From NCBI RefSeq assembly GCF_002177135.1, contig NZ_MWPH01000005.1:1-64000 (forward strand): a stretch of DNA of 64,000 bases, in the 5' to 3' direction. Below the pieces are notes generated by a model. That model made no database searches. It was given only the letters and a program-made list of their open reading frames with translations, and had not been told where the DNA came from. This stretch comes from Natronolimnobius baerhuensis (lineage in GTDB: Archaea > Halobacteriota > Halobacteria > Halobacteriales > Natrialbaceae). Each line of letters starts with the position of its first letter. Within the stretch, counting starts at the first letter, position 1. This document shows positions 55,022 to 64,000 of the stretch, piece by piece. A program made the position numbers and the translations under genes.

Positions 55022-56944
55022 ATGCGTGGCTGCACCAGGCGTCCCGGGCGGGAGCTATCGCGTCGTGAACTGGTCCTCGCAACCGGTGCTGTGGGTCTCT
55101 CGGCGTTCGCAGGGTGTACGATAGACGATTCGAGCCCACCGTCGGGAGACGAAACGGAGACGGGGGCCACGATCACGGGACACTCCTCGCCCGACCTCGA
55201 GAAGTGGGTTGACGAGGTCCCTCGGCCGGACGTGCTCGAGCCGTCGGGGACGAAGGAGGGACAGCCTTACTACGAAGTGGAGATGCAGGAGGTCGAGCAG
55301 CAGCTCCACGGCGACCTGCCGACGACGACCGTCTGGGGATACGACGGCCGGTACCCTGGGCCGACGATCGAAGCCGAGCAGGGCGAACCGATCTATGTCC
55401 GGTGGAAGAACGACCTGCCGGACGAACACCTCCTGCCCGTGGATACGACGCTGCACAGCGACGCGATTCCGTACGACATGCCGGGGATCCGGACTGTGAC
55501 GCACCTCCACGGGGGCAACGTCGAAGCCGAGAGCGACGGTAACGCACAGGCGTGGTTTACCCGCGACTTCGAGGAGACGGGACCCGCGTTCGAGCAGCGG
55601 GACTATTACTACGCCAACGAGCAGCCGACGTCGACGATGTGGTACCACGACCACGCGATGGGGATCACGCGACTCAACGTCTACGCCGGTCTGGCGGGGT
55701 TCTACCTCCTCCGCAACGACCACGAACGGGAGCTCGACCTGCCCAGCGGCGAGTACGAAATTCCGCTCGCGATTCAGGATCGGAGCTTCGAGGATGACGG
55801 TTCGCTGTTCTATCCGACGACCATCGCGGATGAACAGGGTGGCAGCGACGACTCCCATCCCGATCCGAGTGTAGTGCCGGAGTTCTACGGCGATACGCCG
55901 GTCGTCAACGGGAAGGCCTGGCCCCGGCTGTCCGTCGAACCACGACCATACCGGCTCCGGTTCCTGAACGGATCGAACAGCCGATTCTACCGACTCGAAC
56001 TCCTGCAGTACGACGAATCATCGGGCGAAACCGGAGGCAACGGCCCTGCGTTCGTCCTGATAGGGAACGACGGCGGCCTCCTCACGGAGCCGGTCGAACT
56101 CGAGGATCGCCTCGAGCTTGGCTCAAGCCAGCGGGCCGACGTCGTCGTCGACTTCTCCGACTACGCGGGCGAGACGCTGTTGCTCCACAACGATGCGCCC
56201 GCGCTGTACCGCGGCGACGGAAGCGACGAGAGCGACGACATCGTTCCGCTCCACGAAGTGATGCTCGTAGACGTCGCCGATTCCGGATCCGGTACGGCGG
56301 CCGATGACTCCGACGTTGACGCCGACTCAGTACCGAGCGAACTGACCAGGGTTCCGGAAATTCCCGTCGACTCGGTCGACACCGAACGCTATCTCACGCT
56401 CGCGATGGACACGGACGAGTACGGCCGATCTCGCCACCTGCTGGGGACAGCCGAAGAACGCTCCGGCATCCCAATGATGGATCCGGTCACCGAGATGCCG
56501 ACGCTCGGTGATACCGAAATCTGGAGCCTGGCCAACTTCACCGGGATGTCCCATCCGGTTCACCTCCACCTCGTCCACTTCCAGGTGCTCGGCCGCCAGC
56601 CGGTCGGCGACTACGATCCGGACGAGGACGCGATCGACCCAGACACACTCGAGGACCCCGAGCCGTACGAACTGGGCTGGAACGACGTCGTGACCGTCGA
56701 CCCAGCCGAGGTCGTCCACGTCATCGCCCGCTTCGGAGAGTTCGAGGGGCTGTTCACCGACCAGACGGGCAGATACATGTGGCATTGCCATATGCTCGAG
56801 CACGAGGATCACGACATGATGCGCCCGCTTGAGGTTGTCCCACCATCCGACGATGACGACTCCCGCAGAGATGACGACTCAATTGGTGATGGTGCCGAAT
56901 CGGATGCCGACGATAACGATACTCTGGACGGCGACGATGGATAA
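55022..56944 (+). CDS. Tat-exported multicopper oxidase (laccase/CotA-like)
   Basis: A 640-residue oxidase with a twin-arginine signal (RR at residues 14-15) and lipobox Cys32. Copper-ligand motifs are in order: THLHGGN, MWYHDHAMG, SHPVHLHLVHF and YMWHCHMLEHEDHD, giving three cupredoxin domains as in CotA and haloarchaeal LccA. It oxidises phenols or metal ions with O2 at the cell surface. The C-terminal tail is an acidic low-complexity stretch. I placed the start at 55022, since the frame upstream is not exported-protein-like. A fragment of a second copy lies at 48062-48250. Confidence 0.9.
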   Translation: MRGCTRRPGRELSRRELVLATGAVGLSAFAGCTIDDSSPPSGDETETGATITGHSSPDLEKWVDEVPRPDVLEPSGTKEGQPYYEVEMQEVEQQLHGDLPTTTVWGYDGRYPGPTIEAEQGEPIYVRWKNDLPDEHLLPVDTTLHSDAIPYDMPGIRTVTHLHGGNVEAESDGNAQAWFTRDFEETGPAFEQRDYYYANEQPTSTMWYHDHAMGITRLNVYAGLAGFYLLRNDHERELDLPSGEYEIPLAIQDRSFEDDGSLFYPTTIADEQGGSDDSHPDPSVVPEFYGDTPVVNGKAWPRLSVEPRPYRLRFLNGSNSRFYRLELLQYDESSGETGGNGPAFVLIGNDGGLLTEPVELEDRLELGSSQRADVVVDFSDYAGETLLLHNDAPALYRGDGSDESDDIVPLHEVMLVDVADSGSGTAADDSDVDADSVPSELTRVPEIPVDSVDTERYLTLAMDTDEYGRSRHLLGTAEERSGIPMMDPVTEMPTLGDTEIWSLANFTGMSHPVHLHLVHFQVLGRQPVGDYDPDEDAIDPDTLEDPEPYELGWNDVVTVDPAEVVHVIARFGEFEGLFTDQTGRYMWHCHMLEHEDHDMMRPLEVVPPSDDDDSRRDDDSIGDGAESDADDNDTLDGDDG

Positions 56945-57447
56945 CCGGCGGTGTTTCGAACAGTAGGGACAGCCCCTGAACAAGCAGCTGGTACACACTA
57001 TTGGGAAGATACGGCTCTGTTGAAATCCTCCCCATCATATATTAACTCTCATCGAACTACTCCTCACTTCAGTTGTGGACTTGTTGTGGCAGTGTGCGGG
57101 CATGATGAGGTGTTCGGATAGAGACGCCGCCCATAGCGAGATAGCCGATGCGCTGTTGGCTATAGGATGGCGGCCACCTACTCAGTAGTCCATGGGTTGT
57201 TTCAATAGAGTTTACACGCAGCTGTCTGTAGTAGTAACTATGGCAGTTGAAATCACCTCGAGGTATCACAACTTGAAAGATCACTACAAAACACTCAGCG
57301 CGCTGCAGTCACAGCACATCATCCCCACACTCCAGATCCTGAAGATTCTGTTAAGCTGCGTTAGACTTTTCAAGAGTGAGATGAACAGAAGGAGAAAGGG
57401 CTTTCACGCGACGCCCGACAGAAATAATACCGGTTTCATTAACTAAT
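56945..57447. other. intergenic region with IS5-like end and no clear gene
   Basis: Besides the repeat at 57013, there is a small inverted repeat (ATAGCC and GGCTAT near 57140-57175). A frame from 57240 (MAVEITSRYHNLKDHYKTLS) stays open to 57446 but has no family I know and may be chance or a fragment. AT-rich AAATAATACC near 57422 is a likely promoter for the next gene. Confidence 0.4.
57013..57030 (+). repeat. IS5-like terminal repeat left of idsA
   Basis: GGCTCTGTTGAAATCCTC is in inverted orientation relative to the repeat at 59758-59776 and matches it at all but a few positions. Together they bracket 2.76 kb with the prenyl synthase and the IS5 transposase. Confidence 0.65.
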
Positions 57448-58497
57448 ATGGCAGGACCTAAAGTGCACGATGAAGCGATACTTGGGGCCATCAGCAAGCG
57501 CCGTGATCTGATCAACGACGCGATTCCTGAAGAGCTGCCAATCCACCGACCTAAGCGTCTCTATGAGGCCTCGCGCTACCTGCTGGATGCGGGTGGCAAG
57601 CGGCTCCGGCCGACACTATTATTGACTACCGCGGAGGCACTCGCCGACGTTGAGCCGCTCTCAACTAATTATCGGGAATTTCCTACCTTCGATGGTGGTA
57701 CCGTTGATATGATAGCTGCTGCTGTCAGCGTCGAAATCATCCAGTCGTTCACGCTGATCCACGACGATATCATGGATGATGACGACCTCCGCCGAGGCGT
57801 TCCCGCCGTCCACAAGGAGTACGATCTCGGGACGGCTGTCCTCGCAGGAGATACGCTCTACTCAAAAGCATTCGAGATTATGCTTGATACCGGTGCTAGG
57901 TCGGACCGGACAGTTAAAGCCCTCGACGTGCTGGCGACGACCTGCAGAAAACTCTGCGAAGGCCAGGCGTTGGACATTGAGTTCGAGCAGCACAGCGACG
58001 TCACGCCCGAGGAATACCTCAAAATGGTTGAACAGAAGACCGCGGTCCTCTATGCCGCGTCGGCGTGTCTCCCGGCAATTCTGCAAGGAGCGGACGACAA
58101 GACGGTCGATGCACTGTACGGCTACGGTCTCGATATCGGACGTGCATTCCAGATCCACGATGACGTCCTTGATCTAACTGTACCTAGCGAGAAGCTCGGC
58201 AAACAACGAGGGAGTGATCTCGTGGAGAACAAACAGACTCTGATCACCGCCCACGCCCGTAAACAGGGACTGGAAATCGAGGAGCTGGTTGATACTACTG
58301 ACATTGATGCCGTCACCGAACGCGAGATTGACAATGCTGTAACCGAGATCGAGCGTGTTGGCTCAATCGAATATGCTACCGATCAGGCATATAAGTTCGT
58401 TGACCAAGGAAAAGCTCGGCTTGAAGTGCTGCCGGACAATGAAGCCCACGAACTACTCTGTACCATTGCAAACTACCTGATCGAGCGCGATTACTGA
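57448..58497 (+). CDS. idsA: geranylgeranyl / polyprenyl diphosphate synthase
   Basis: A 349-residue trans-prenyltransferase. The first Asp-rich motif is LIHDDIMDDDDLRRG and the second is FQIHDDVLDLT; GGKRLRP near residues 49-55 and FTLIHDD are family marks. It condenses IPP to C20 or longer chains for archaeal lipids or carotenoids. An ins-like loop (ADVEPLSTNYREFPTFDGG) is longer than usual. It lies between two inverted IS5-like ends and may be mobile or a paralogue of the core gene. Confidence 0.88.
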   Translation: MAGPKVHDEAILGAISKRRDLINDAIPEELPIHRPKRLYEASRYLLDAGGKRLRPTLLLTTAEALADVEPLSTNYREFPTFDGGTVDMIAAAVSVEIIQSFTLIHDDIMDDDDLRRGVPAVHKEYDLGTAVLAGDTLYSKAFEIMLDTGARSDRTVKALDVLATTCRKLCEGQALDIEFEQHSDVTPEEYLKMVEQKTAVLYAASACLPAILQGADDKTVDALYGYGLDIGRAFQIHDDVLDLTVPSEKLGKQRGSDLVENKQTLITAHARKQGLEIEELVDTTDIDAVTEREIDNAVTEIERVGSIEYATDQAYKFVDQGKARLEVLPDNEAHELLCTIANYLIERDY

Positions 58498-58899
58498 TCG
58501 GGTTCTGATCGTCAATCCCCTTCTCAAATAAAAGCTGTTCGCGCTGTCTGGAGACCTCTTAACGGACAAATGGTGGCAGCGGTTTTCAGCCAAAACACAT
58601 TACGCTGGTGAAACAACAAAATTTGACCGTCATCTGGACGTCTGCACGAACCCGGCTGCGGTGTTCTTCGCCTGTTTCGGGATGACTCCACCTCGCCTCT
58701 GATAACTTGCTGACCATCAAACTGAACAAGCTCGTGAAAGACAGGAGCGAGTTCCCCTCTGGGTTACATACAACTCGTAGCCGACTGTCTTCTCGACGCA
58801 GCAGTCGTGTCCGGGTTAGACCCGACGTTCATTCCGTCAGGCTCGGTTATTTGGGAGGGGTTATTCGACATTGACCGATTGATGAATTCTCTACACTGC
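58498..58899. other. intergenic region between idsA and the IS5 transposase
   Basis: No convincing gene, and no IS5-like right end was found here although one would be expected close to the transposase stop at 58900. This suggests the IS5 element is incomplete on this side. Confidence 0.4.
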
Positions 58900-59724
58900 T
58901 CATTGGAGCGTTCGATCAAGATTATGGACAACACATGCAAGAGTGAGTTCACGAAACTGCTTCCACCAGTGTCGTGAACGGACGAACGCACCGTATTTTC
59001 GCTTGAGACGGGAGTTCACTGTCTCGCTCTGGCTCCGTTGACCGTACAGTTCAGTATCCAACCGAGCGTTCCACGCTTTCTGCAGTAATGAGAACTCACG
59101 GTGTTTGATCAGTGGACGAATCGAATTTTCGCGGGCCAGCGCCCGAATCTGCTGATCATCGTATCCCTCGTCTCCAAGCATAACTTCGACTTCAGATGAG
59201 TTGCAGTTGATGAGCGATGGTGCGATCTGCGTATCGTGTTTTCGGGTCGTTGTAATGTGAATATCGAGGATAGCGTTCGCTTTGGTATCGACTAAGAGCG
59301 TGACTTTCAGCTGCTGAATCGTCAACTTCACCCGTTTCGTGTAGTGCTTCGAGGCGTGACTGCGGTCAAAGCCGGAGGCATCAATTCCGACGACACCGTT
59401 AGTCGGGAGGAGTGTGACTGAAAGATTGAGAAGAACACGCCAAACAGCCACATTGAGCCGGTTGAATGCCTTACACAACGTCGAGGATGAGGGGAGTTCC
59501 GCAAGATCGATGGCTCTCCGAATTCGAGGCATCTCGATGAGCTCGTCGAGAAGTATCGGGTACGTTGTGTTCTTTCGCACTTTGAGGCAGAGCAAGACGA
59601 TGTGCTGGTGGAGTGTGTAGCGCCGTTTTGAGAATTTCGGGGAGTAGCGGGCGACAGCTCGTCGAGCCAAATGGAACGTCTGCTCGACGAACCGAAGTAG
59701 CTGGGACGTTGGGAGGGTCTGCAT
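58900..59724 (-). CDS. IS5-family transposase
   Basis: A 274-residue DDE transposase of the haloarchaeal IS5 type: VVGIDASGFDRSHASKHY with the first Asp, MLGDEGYDDQQIRAL with the second, and a C-terminal QRSQSETVNSRLKRKYG containing the Glu. It appears intact. The terminal repeat at 59758-59776 lies just upstream of its start; the opposite end is missing or lies at 57013. Confidence 0.85.
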   Translation of the reverse strand: MQTLPTSQLLRFVEQTFHLARRAVARYSPKFSKRRYTLHQHIVLLCLKVRKNTTYPILLDELIEMPRIRRAIDLAELPSSSTLCKAFNRLNVAVWRVLLNLSVTLLPTNGVVGIDASGFDRSHASKHYTKRVKLTIQQLKVTLLVDTKANAILDIHITTTRKHDTQIAPSLINCNSSEVEVMLGDEGYDDQQIRALARENSIRPLIKHREFSLLQKAWNARLDTELYGQRSQSETVNSRLKRKYGAFVRSRHWWKQFRELTLACVVHNLDRTLQ

Positions 59725-59757
59725 CCACTCGCATTACTGGCTAAGTCTGTAACTCTC

Positions 59758-59776
59758 CAAGGATTTCAACAAAGCC
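59758..59776 (-). repeat. IS5-like terminal repeat at the oxidase junction
   Basis: Read on the minus strand, GGCTTTGTTGAAATCCTTG is the terminal repeat of the IS5 element. Its outer edge coincides with the point where the oxidase reading frame begins. Confidence 0.75.
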
Positions 59777-62464
59777 CTCGAATCACTCAATGAAGAAATC
59801 GGGGCTCACGACCTGAAGTTCGCTCCTGATCCGGCCTGGGGCGATAAGAGTGCACTCGGCGGCGCGATCGGCAACAACTCGACCGGATCCCACTCCCTGC
59901 AGTATGGCAAGACCGACGCCTACGTCGAAGAGGTCGAGGTCGTCCTCGCGGACGGAACCATCACTACCTTCGGCGAAGTAGAGATCGACGACCTGCCCGA
60001 GTTAGCCGAGGGGGACGACCTCGAGTCAGCGATCTACGGCGAGGTCGCACGGATTCTGGAAAATAAAGGCGACCTCATCGAGGAGGTATATCCTGATCTC
60101 AAACGTAACGTCTCCGGCTACAACCTCGACTGGCTCGTCGAGGACGCTCGCGGAGCCGAACGCGGCATCGGGGAACCCGACGCGGAGGGCGGAATAGTCA
60201 ACCTCGCAAAACTGCTCTGTGGCAGTGAGGGAACACTCGCAATTGTCACCGAGGCAACCGTCTCGCTCGAGACGGTTCCCGAAACGAAGAGCATGGCGCT
60301 GCTGGCCTATGACGCAGTCCTTGACGCGATGGATGACGTCGAGCCTATCGTCGAACATGATCCCGCTGCCGTCGAGGTGCTGGACGACGTCATGATTGAC
60401 CTTGCGCGGGAGACCCCCGAGTTCGCTTCCGTCGCGGAGATGCTCCCAGAGGGGACGGCCGCAGTCCTGATCGTCGAGTTCTACGCCGACGACATCGAGG
60501 ACGGTAAACGGAAGGTCGCGAACATGCTTGCCGACCGTTGTCCGGACGTCGACCCCGAAGGTGTGGCCGACAACGAGGACGACGACGCGCGGACGATCAC
60601 CGACGCCGACGTCCTAGCGTTCGACGCGCTCGAGGCCTACGACGCCGACAGCCGCACGAAGATCTGGAAGCTGCGCAAGTCCGGGCTCCCGATCTTGCTC
60701 TCGCGGACGACCGACGAGAAACACGTCGCGTTCATCGAGGACACGGGCATCCCGCCCGAGAACCTCCGGGAGTTCGTCGTTGACCTCCAAGAGGTCCTCG
60801 AGGACCACGAAACCTACGCCAGTTTCTACGCTCACGCCGGTCCCGGCGTGCTTCACATCCGCCCGCTGGTAAACACGAAGACACAAGAGGGCCTCGAGGC
60901 GATGGAGTCGATCACCGACGACGTGACCAGCCTCGTCGTCAAATACGACGGCTCCGTCTCGGGCGAGCACGGCGACGGCCGCGCCCGTACCCAGTGGAAC
61001 CGGAAGCTGTACGGCGACGAGATGTGGGAGATCTTCCAGGAACTGAAGTCGGTGTTCGACCCTGACTGGCTCTTGAATCCAGGCCAGGTCGTGTTCCGAG
61101 AAGACAACCCCACCGACATGACGGAGAACAACCGGTTCGGGCCCGACTACGAGTTCGACGCAGAGTTCGACCCAGCCCTCGAGTGGGACAACGACAACGG
61201 ATTCCAGGGAATGGCCGAGCTCTGTCACGGCTGTGGCGGCTGTCGCGGCGAGCAGTCGACTACTGGCGGCGTGATGTGTCCAACGTTCCGCGCCGAGGAC
61301 GAGGAACTCCTCTCGACCCGGGGCCGTGCGAACGCTCTTCGCCAGGCGATGAGCGGCGAGTTCGAGCCCGAGGAGCAGTTCAGCGACGAGTTCGTCGAGG
61401 AGGTGCTCGACCTCTGTATCGGCTGCGAGGGCTGCAAACACGACTGCCCGAGCGGAGTTGACATGGCCAAGATGAAGGCAGAACTCACCTACGAGCACCA
61501 CAAGCGACACGGGACCTCGCTGCGGGACCACATGTTCGTGAACTTCGAGACGCTGGCGAAGGTCGGTTCGGCGACCGCGCCGCTGTCGAACTGGGCGACG
61601 AAACTACCCGGTAGCGGGATCGTCGCGGAAAAGGTACTCGGCATCTCCCGGGAGCGCGATCTGCCGACGTTCCGCCGGAATACCTTCGCAAAGCGGGTCG
61701 CCAATCACCGGCCGACAGTCTCCTCGCGTGAGGCCGACCGAAAGGTGGTCCTCGTACCCGACGTCTACACCAACCACGAGTACCCCGAGGCCGGCGAAGC
61801 CGCGCTCGAGGTGCTCGAGGCCACCGGCGTCCACGTCGAGGTGGCCGAGCCCCGCGACGTCGGTCGTCCAGCGTACTCGAAAGGGATGCTCGACGAGGCA
61901 GCTGAGAACGCGAACGACACCGTCCACGCACTGCTACCGTACGTCGAAGACGGCTACGACGTGGTGCTGATCGAACCCTCTGACGCCGTCATGGTGCAGT
62001 CAGATTACCTTGACCTCTTCGATCACGAGGACGTCCGGACGGTCGTCGAGAACACCTACGGCGTCTGTGAGTACCTCGACCGGTTCGATCTCGACCGCGA
62101 AATCGACTTCGCTGCACCCAACGACTATCTTGCCTACCACGGCCACTGCCACCAGAAAGCCCACGCAAAGGATCACCATGCAGTCGGGATCCTCCGGCGG
62201 GCTGGCTACGCCGTCGATCCGCTGGACTCGACGTGCTGTGGCATGGCCGGCTCCTTCGGCTACGAGGTCGAACACTACTCAATGAGCAAGGCCATCGGCG
62301 AAGTCCTCTACGGCCAGGTCGACGAGAGCGAGGGTGACCGCGTCGTCGCGCCGGGCGCGTCCTGCCGGACCCAACTCGAGGACCGTCCGGGTGCGACCGA
62401 AGAGCCCCCGACACCGATTGAAGTCATCGCCGAGGCACTCGAAAACGGTAGCGATCGCCGGTAA
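59774..62464 (+). pseudogene. 5'-truncated FAD-linked oxidase / Fe-S (GlcD-GlpC-type) fusion, D-lactate dehydrogenase-like
   Basis: From the IS5 end the frame reads directly into an FAD-binding domain (FAPDPAWGDKSALGGAIGNN), so the first 130 or so residues and the start codon are missing. The rest is complete: FAD-oxidase C-terminal domain with PGVLHIRPLVNT and GSVSGEHGDGRART, two 4Fe-4S Cys clusters (CHGCGGCRGE with MCPTF; CIGCEGCKHDCPSG) and a C-terminal CCG domain (STCCGMAGSFGYEVEH). Such fusions oxidise D-lactate or glycolate. An internal ATG at 60293 could start only a part-protein lacking the FAD site. Confidence 0.85.
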
Positions 62465-62703
62465 GATTCGAAAACAGGGCCCACGACCGAGACGACGACC
62501 CCGCTTTTCGTTCCGAATGACGGCACAGCGACACCGGAACTCACAGTTGGTCGATTCGACCCACACGGACTGGTCTCTGACGGTGACGACGTCGTGGGAC
62601 TTCTCGGCTGCAACGGTCGAACTGACACTACTAACGTTGTTCACGATCCGGCCGACATTTTGCTGCCGATGAAGACCATTGAGGCGTGGGACCTCCCGAG
62701 TGA

Positions 62704-63825
62704 TCACTCACGCACTTCGTCTATCGACTCGGCGACGTCCTCCGCTTTGATATCCGAATACGCCTCATGAGTTGTTTCAATCGACGAGTGTCGCAGCGCT
62801 GATTGGGCCAACTCCGAGTGACCTTTTTTGTACAACTCAGCCCCCAATGCTCGCCGTGCACCATGTGGCTGGAGGTAGTCAGCATCACCCTCGAGTTCAA
62901 TCCCAGCCTCATGGGTCAACTGCTTCAGGATCTGTCGTCCGGCTTCTTTCGTGATCGACGGCGGAGCAACCTGTTTTTCACGGCAGACAGCATCGATATC
63001 GGTGCCGGTTGCAGGTCGATCGCCCGTGGCATCTTCGACGGCCTGGTACTTGCTTGCTGTATGGCCAGTCGGAAACAGTGGCCACTCGCTGATCGGTGGC
63101 TCTTGGATGCGCTCAAGGCGTGCAAGCGCGCCGTGGGCAGCTTCCGTCAGCCCGACAGTTTCGTACTTGCGAGACTTGCCGAAGACTTCGAGTCGGCCAT
63201 GCTCTAAGTCGACGTCGCCCCACGTCAGCCCGTCACGGTGGTTGTCATTCGGATCACGAAAGCACTCGGCTCCCCGAAGCCCAAGTTCGGCCAGCAAGAC
63301 AACAATGGTTCGGTCGCGGTAAGCACGCTCGAGCGAGACGCTGATCGTTTCCTCACGAGCCATGCTAATTCGTTCGTCCGCGTAGGCGATAAGTTGTTTT
63401 CGCTGTTCGGGTGTCCAGAACTGGGTGTCTCGAGTCGGTGTGTCTTCGGGCAGGAACTCTTCGGCCGCTTCGGTATCGGCTGGGTTGGTGTCAAGTTTGC
63501 CGTCGCGTACACAAAACGACAGGAACGCGCGAATGTATCGAAAATAAGTGTTCGCTGTCGAGCCGGCGATTTCATTGTCGATGTACTCGGTTCGCAACTC
63601 GAGGCCGTAATCACGCAGATCGTCGTCAGTCAGTTCGTCGACGGCGTCAATTCCCTGGGACACACAGTACTCCGCAAAGTCCTCGAGCGGTGGTCGCATC
63701 GCTGTGCGACTAGCGCCGGATTCGAGTTTCTTCGTGAGATAGCGTTCGACCGCGTCCTTGACGGTCGTATCCGTGGGGTTTCGGCCTCGAGATTCGGTCC
63801 TAACCCCAGAATTTCCTGAATCCAT
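62704..63825 (-). CDS. tyrosine-type integrase/recombinase
   Basis: A 373-residue recombinase with an N-terminal SAM-like core-binding domain (residues about 15-110) and a catalytic domain. The conserved residues are Arg in LGLRGAEC, Lys in FGKSRKYE, the His and Arg of PHGARRALG, a second His in LRHSSIETT and Tyr in HEAYSDI. The start at 63825 drops a short extension. It may integrate or excise an accessory element extending beyond the window, or the island itself. Palindromes upstream suggest autoregulation. Confidence 0.85.
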   Translation of the reverse strand: MDSGNSGVRTESRGRNPTDTTVKDAVERYLTKKLESGASRTAMRPPLEDFAEYCVSQGIDAVDELTDDDLRDYGLELRTEYIDNEIAGSTANTYFRYIRAFLSFCVRDGKLDTNPADTEAAEEFLPEDTPTRDTQFWTPEQRKQLIAYADERISMAREETISVSLERAYRDRTIVVLLAELGLRGAECFRDPNDNHRDGLTWGDVDLEHGRLEVFGKSRKYETVGLTEAAHGALARLERIQEPPISEWPLFPTGHTASKYQAVEDATGDRPATGTDIDAVCREKQVAPPSITKEAGRQILKQLTHEAGIELEGDADYLQPHGARRALGAELYKKGHSELAQSALRHSSIETTHEAYSDIKAEDVAESIDEVRE

Positions 63826-63835
63826 GATTGTCACT

Positions 63836-63894
63836 GTGGGGTACAGCGTCGCCCCACGTAAATCTACTTGGTTAAACTGGCCTTTGACCAAGTA
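63836..63894. promoter_or_regulatory. palindromes in the integrase promoter region
   Basis: GTGGGG and CCCCAC (63836-63857) form a stem with a ten-base loop. At 63865-63894 an inverted repeat with 12-base arms and one mismatch (TACTTGGTTAAA, CTGGCC centre, TTTGACCAAGTA) lies 40-70 bases ahead of the integrase start. It looks like a dimeric repressor site. Confidence 0.55.
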
Positions 63895-63950
63895 AGACCT
63901 ATATCGTTTCTACCGTCTGTTTGTGGTAGTTTCAAGCCCTCTACCCCAAA

Positions 63951-63981
63951 TATAGCATTTTATACACCATATAGTGCTATA
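63951..63981. repeat. TATAGCA inverted repeat at the window edge
   Basis: TATAGCA (63951-63957) and TGCTATA (63975-63981) are perfect seven-base arms with a 17-base spacer, set in very AT-rich DNA. They may belong to a promoter or attachment site of the next element; the window ends 19 bases later. Confidence 0.4.
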
Positions 63982-64000
63982 TAAAATACCCCACTCGATC

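Noticed and set aside
57240-57446. Open frame before idsA (MAVEITSRYHNLKDHY)
   Set aside because: No recognisable family, overlaps likely promoter DNA; kept only as a note in the intergenic entry.
60614-61531. 305-codon minus-strand frame inside the oxidase
   Set aside because: Shadow of the highly GC-rich plus-strand gene; Val/Leu/Glu pattern is antisense artefact.
37-63900. Very frequent CTCGAG sites
   Set aside because: Reflects Leu-Glu codon use and haloarchaeal base preferences; not a distinct repeat system.

Overview
The window looks like accessory DNA of a haloarchaeon, probably Natrialbales-like (Haloterrigena, Natrinema or Natronorubrum type; inferred from gene content, not searched). 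The predicted proteins are very acidic, exported proteins carry Tat twin-arginine signals with a lipobox Cys, promoters have archaeal TATA boxes close to the start codon, and several small families are haloarchaeal (HalOD1, DUF5786, DUF3006 beside a metallo-beta-lactamase). No rRNA, tRNA or CRISPR array was recognised. It could be a megaplasmid or a chromosomal island.

Region 1 (about 0.4-15.4 kb) is a hexuronate/glucuronide catabolic island. It holds glucuronate isomerase (uxaC), an SDR oxidoreductase that can serve as fructuronate reductase, a BASS-type transporter, a complete ABC importer (Tat lipoprotein binding protein, two permeases, MalK-type ATPase), two tandem GH2 beta-glucuronidase-like enzymes, an enolase-superfamily enzyme and mannonate dehydratase (uxuA). 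Together these would take imported glucuronides to glucuronate, fructuronate, mannonate and 2-keto-3-deoxygluconate. Three copies of a hairpin-forming intergenic repeat lie in or just after the island. HalOD1, TRIC-channel and HTH genes follow.

Region 2 (about 17.4-28.3 kb) is a mosaic of mobile-element scars and defence or toxin-antitoxin genes. It contains a decayed IS6 element beside a truncated gene, a ComEC-like metallo-beta-lactamase lipoprotein with DUF3006, a GmrSD-like DUF262/DUF1524 protein, an RNase J/CPSF-like MBL protein, two PIN-toxin/antitoxin pairs, a broken PIN gene, and a gene apparently split by one in-frame stop.

Region 3 (about 28.4-43.4 kb, all minus strand) is a conjugation-like (type IV secretion-like) module. 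Read in transcription order it encodes a small cytosolic protein, a small two-TM pilin-like protein, a large exported membrane-anchored protein, a Tat lipoprotein, a TrbL/VirB6-like polytopic protein, a two-TM partner, a VirB4-like ATPase, a giant HerA/VirD4-like ATPase and a PrimPol-like primase. Genes overlap tightly with good ribosome binding sites. A cluster of palindromic repeats (30445-30528) sits between the giant ATPase and the primase.

Region 4 (about 43.5-64 kb) mixes paralogues of housekeeping genes with insertion-sequence damage. It has a histidine kinase whose stop codon is remade by an IS630 element, an acetyl-CoA synthetase, a fragment of a multicopper oxidase plus a complete one, an IclR regulator, TrkA, DUF5786, deoxyhypusine synthase, an sdhB fragment cut at an IS630-like end, a geranylgeranyl diphosphate synthase, an IS5-family transposase abutting a 5'-truncated FAD/Fe-S oxidase, and a tyrosine integrase with palindromic operator-like sequences upstream. 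All functional statements rest on motif recognition by eye; no database search was possible.
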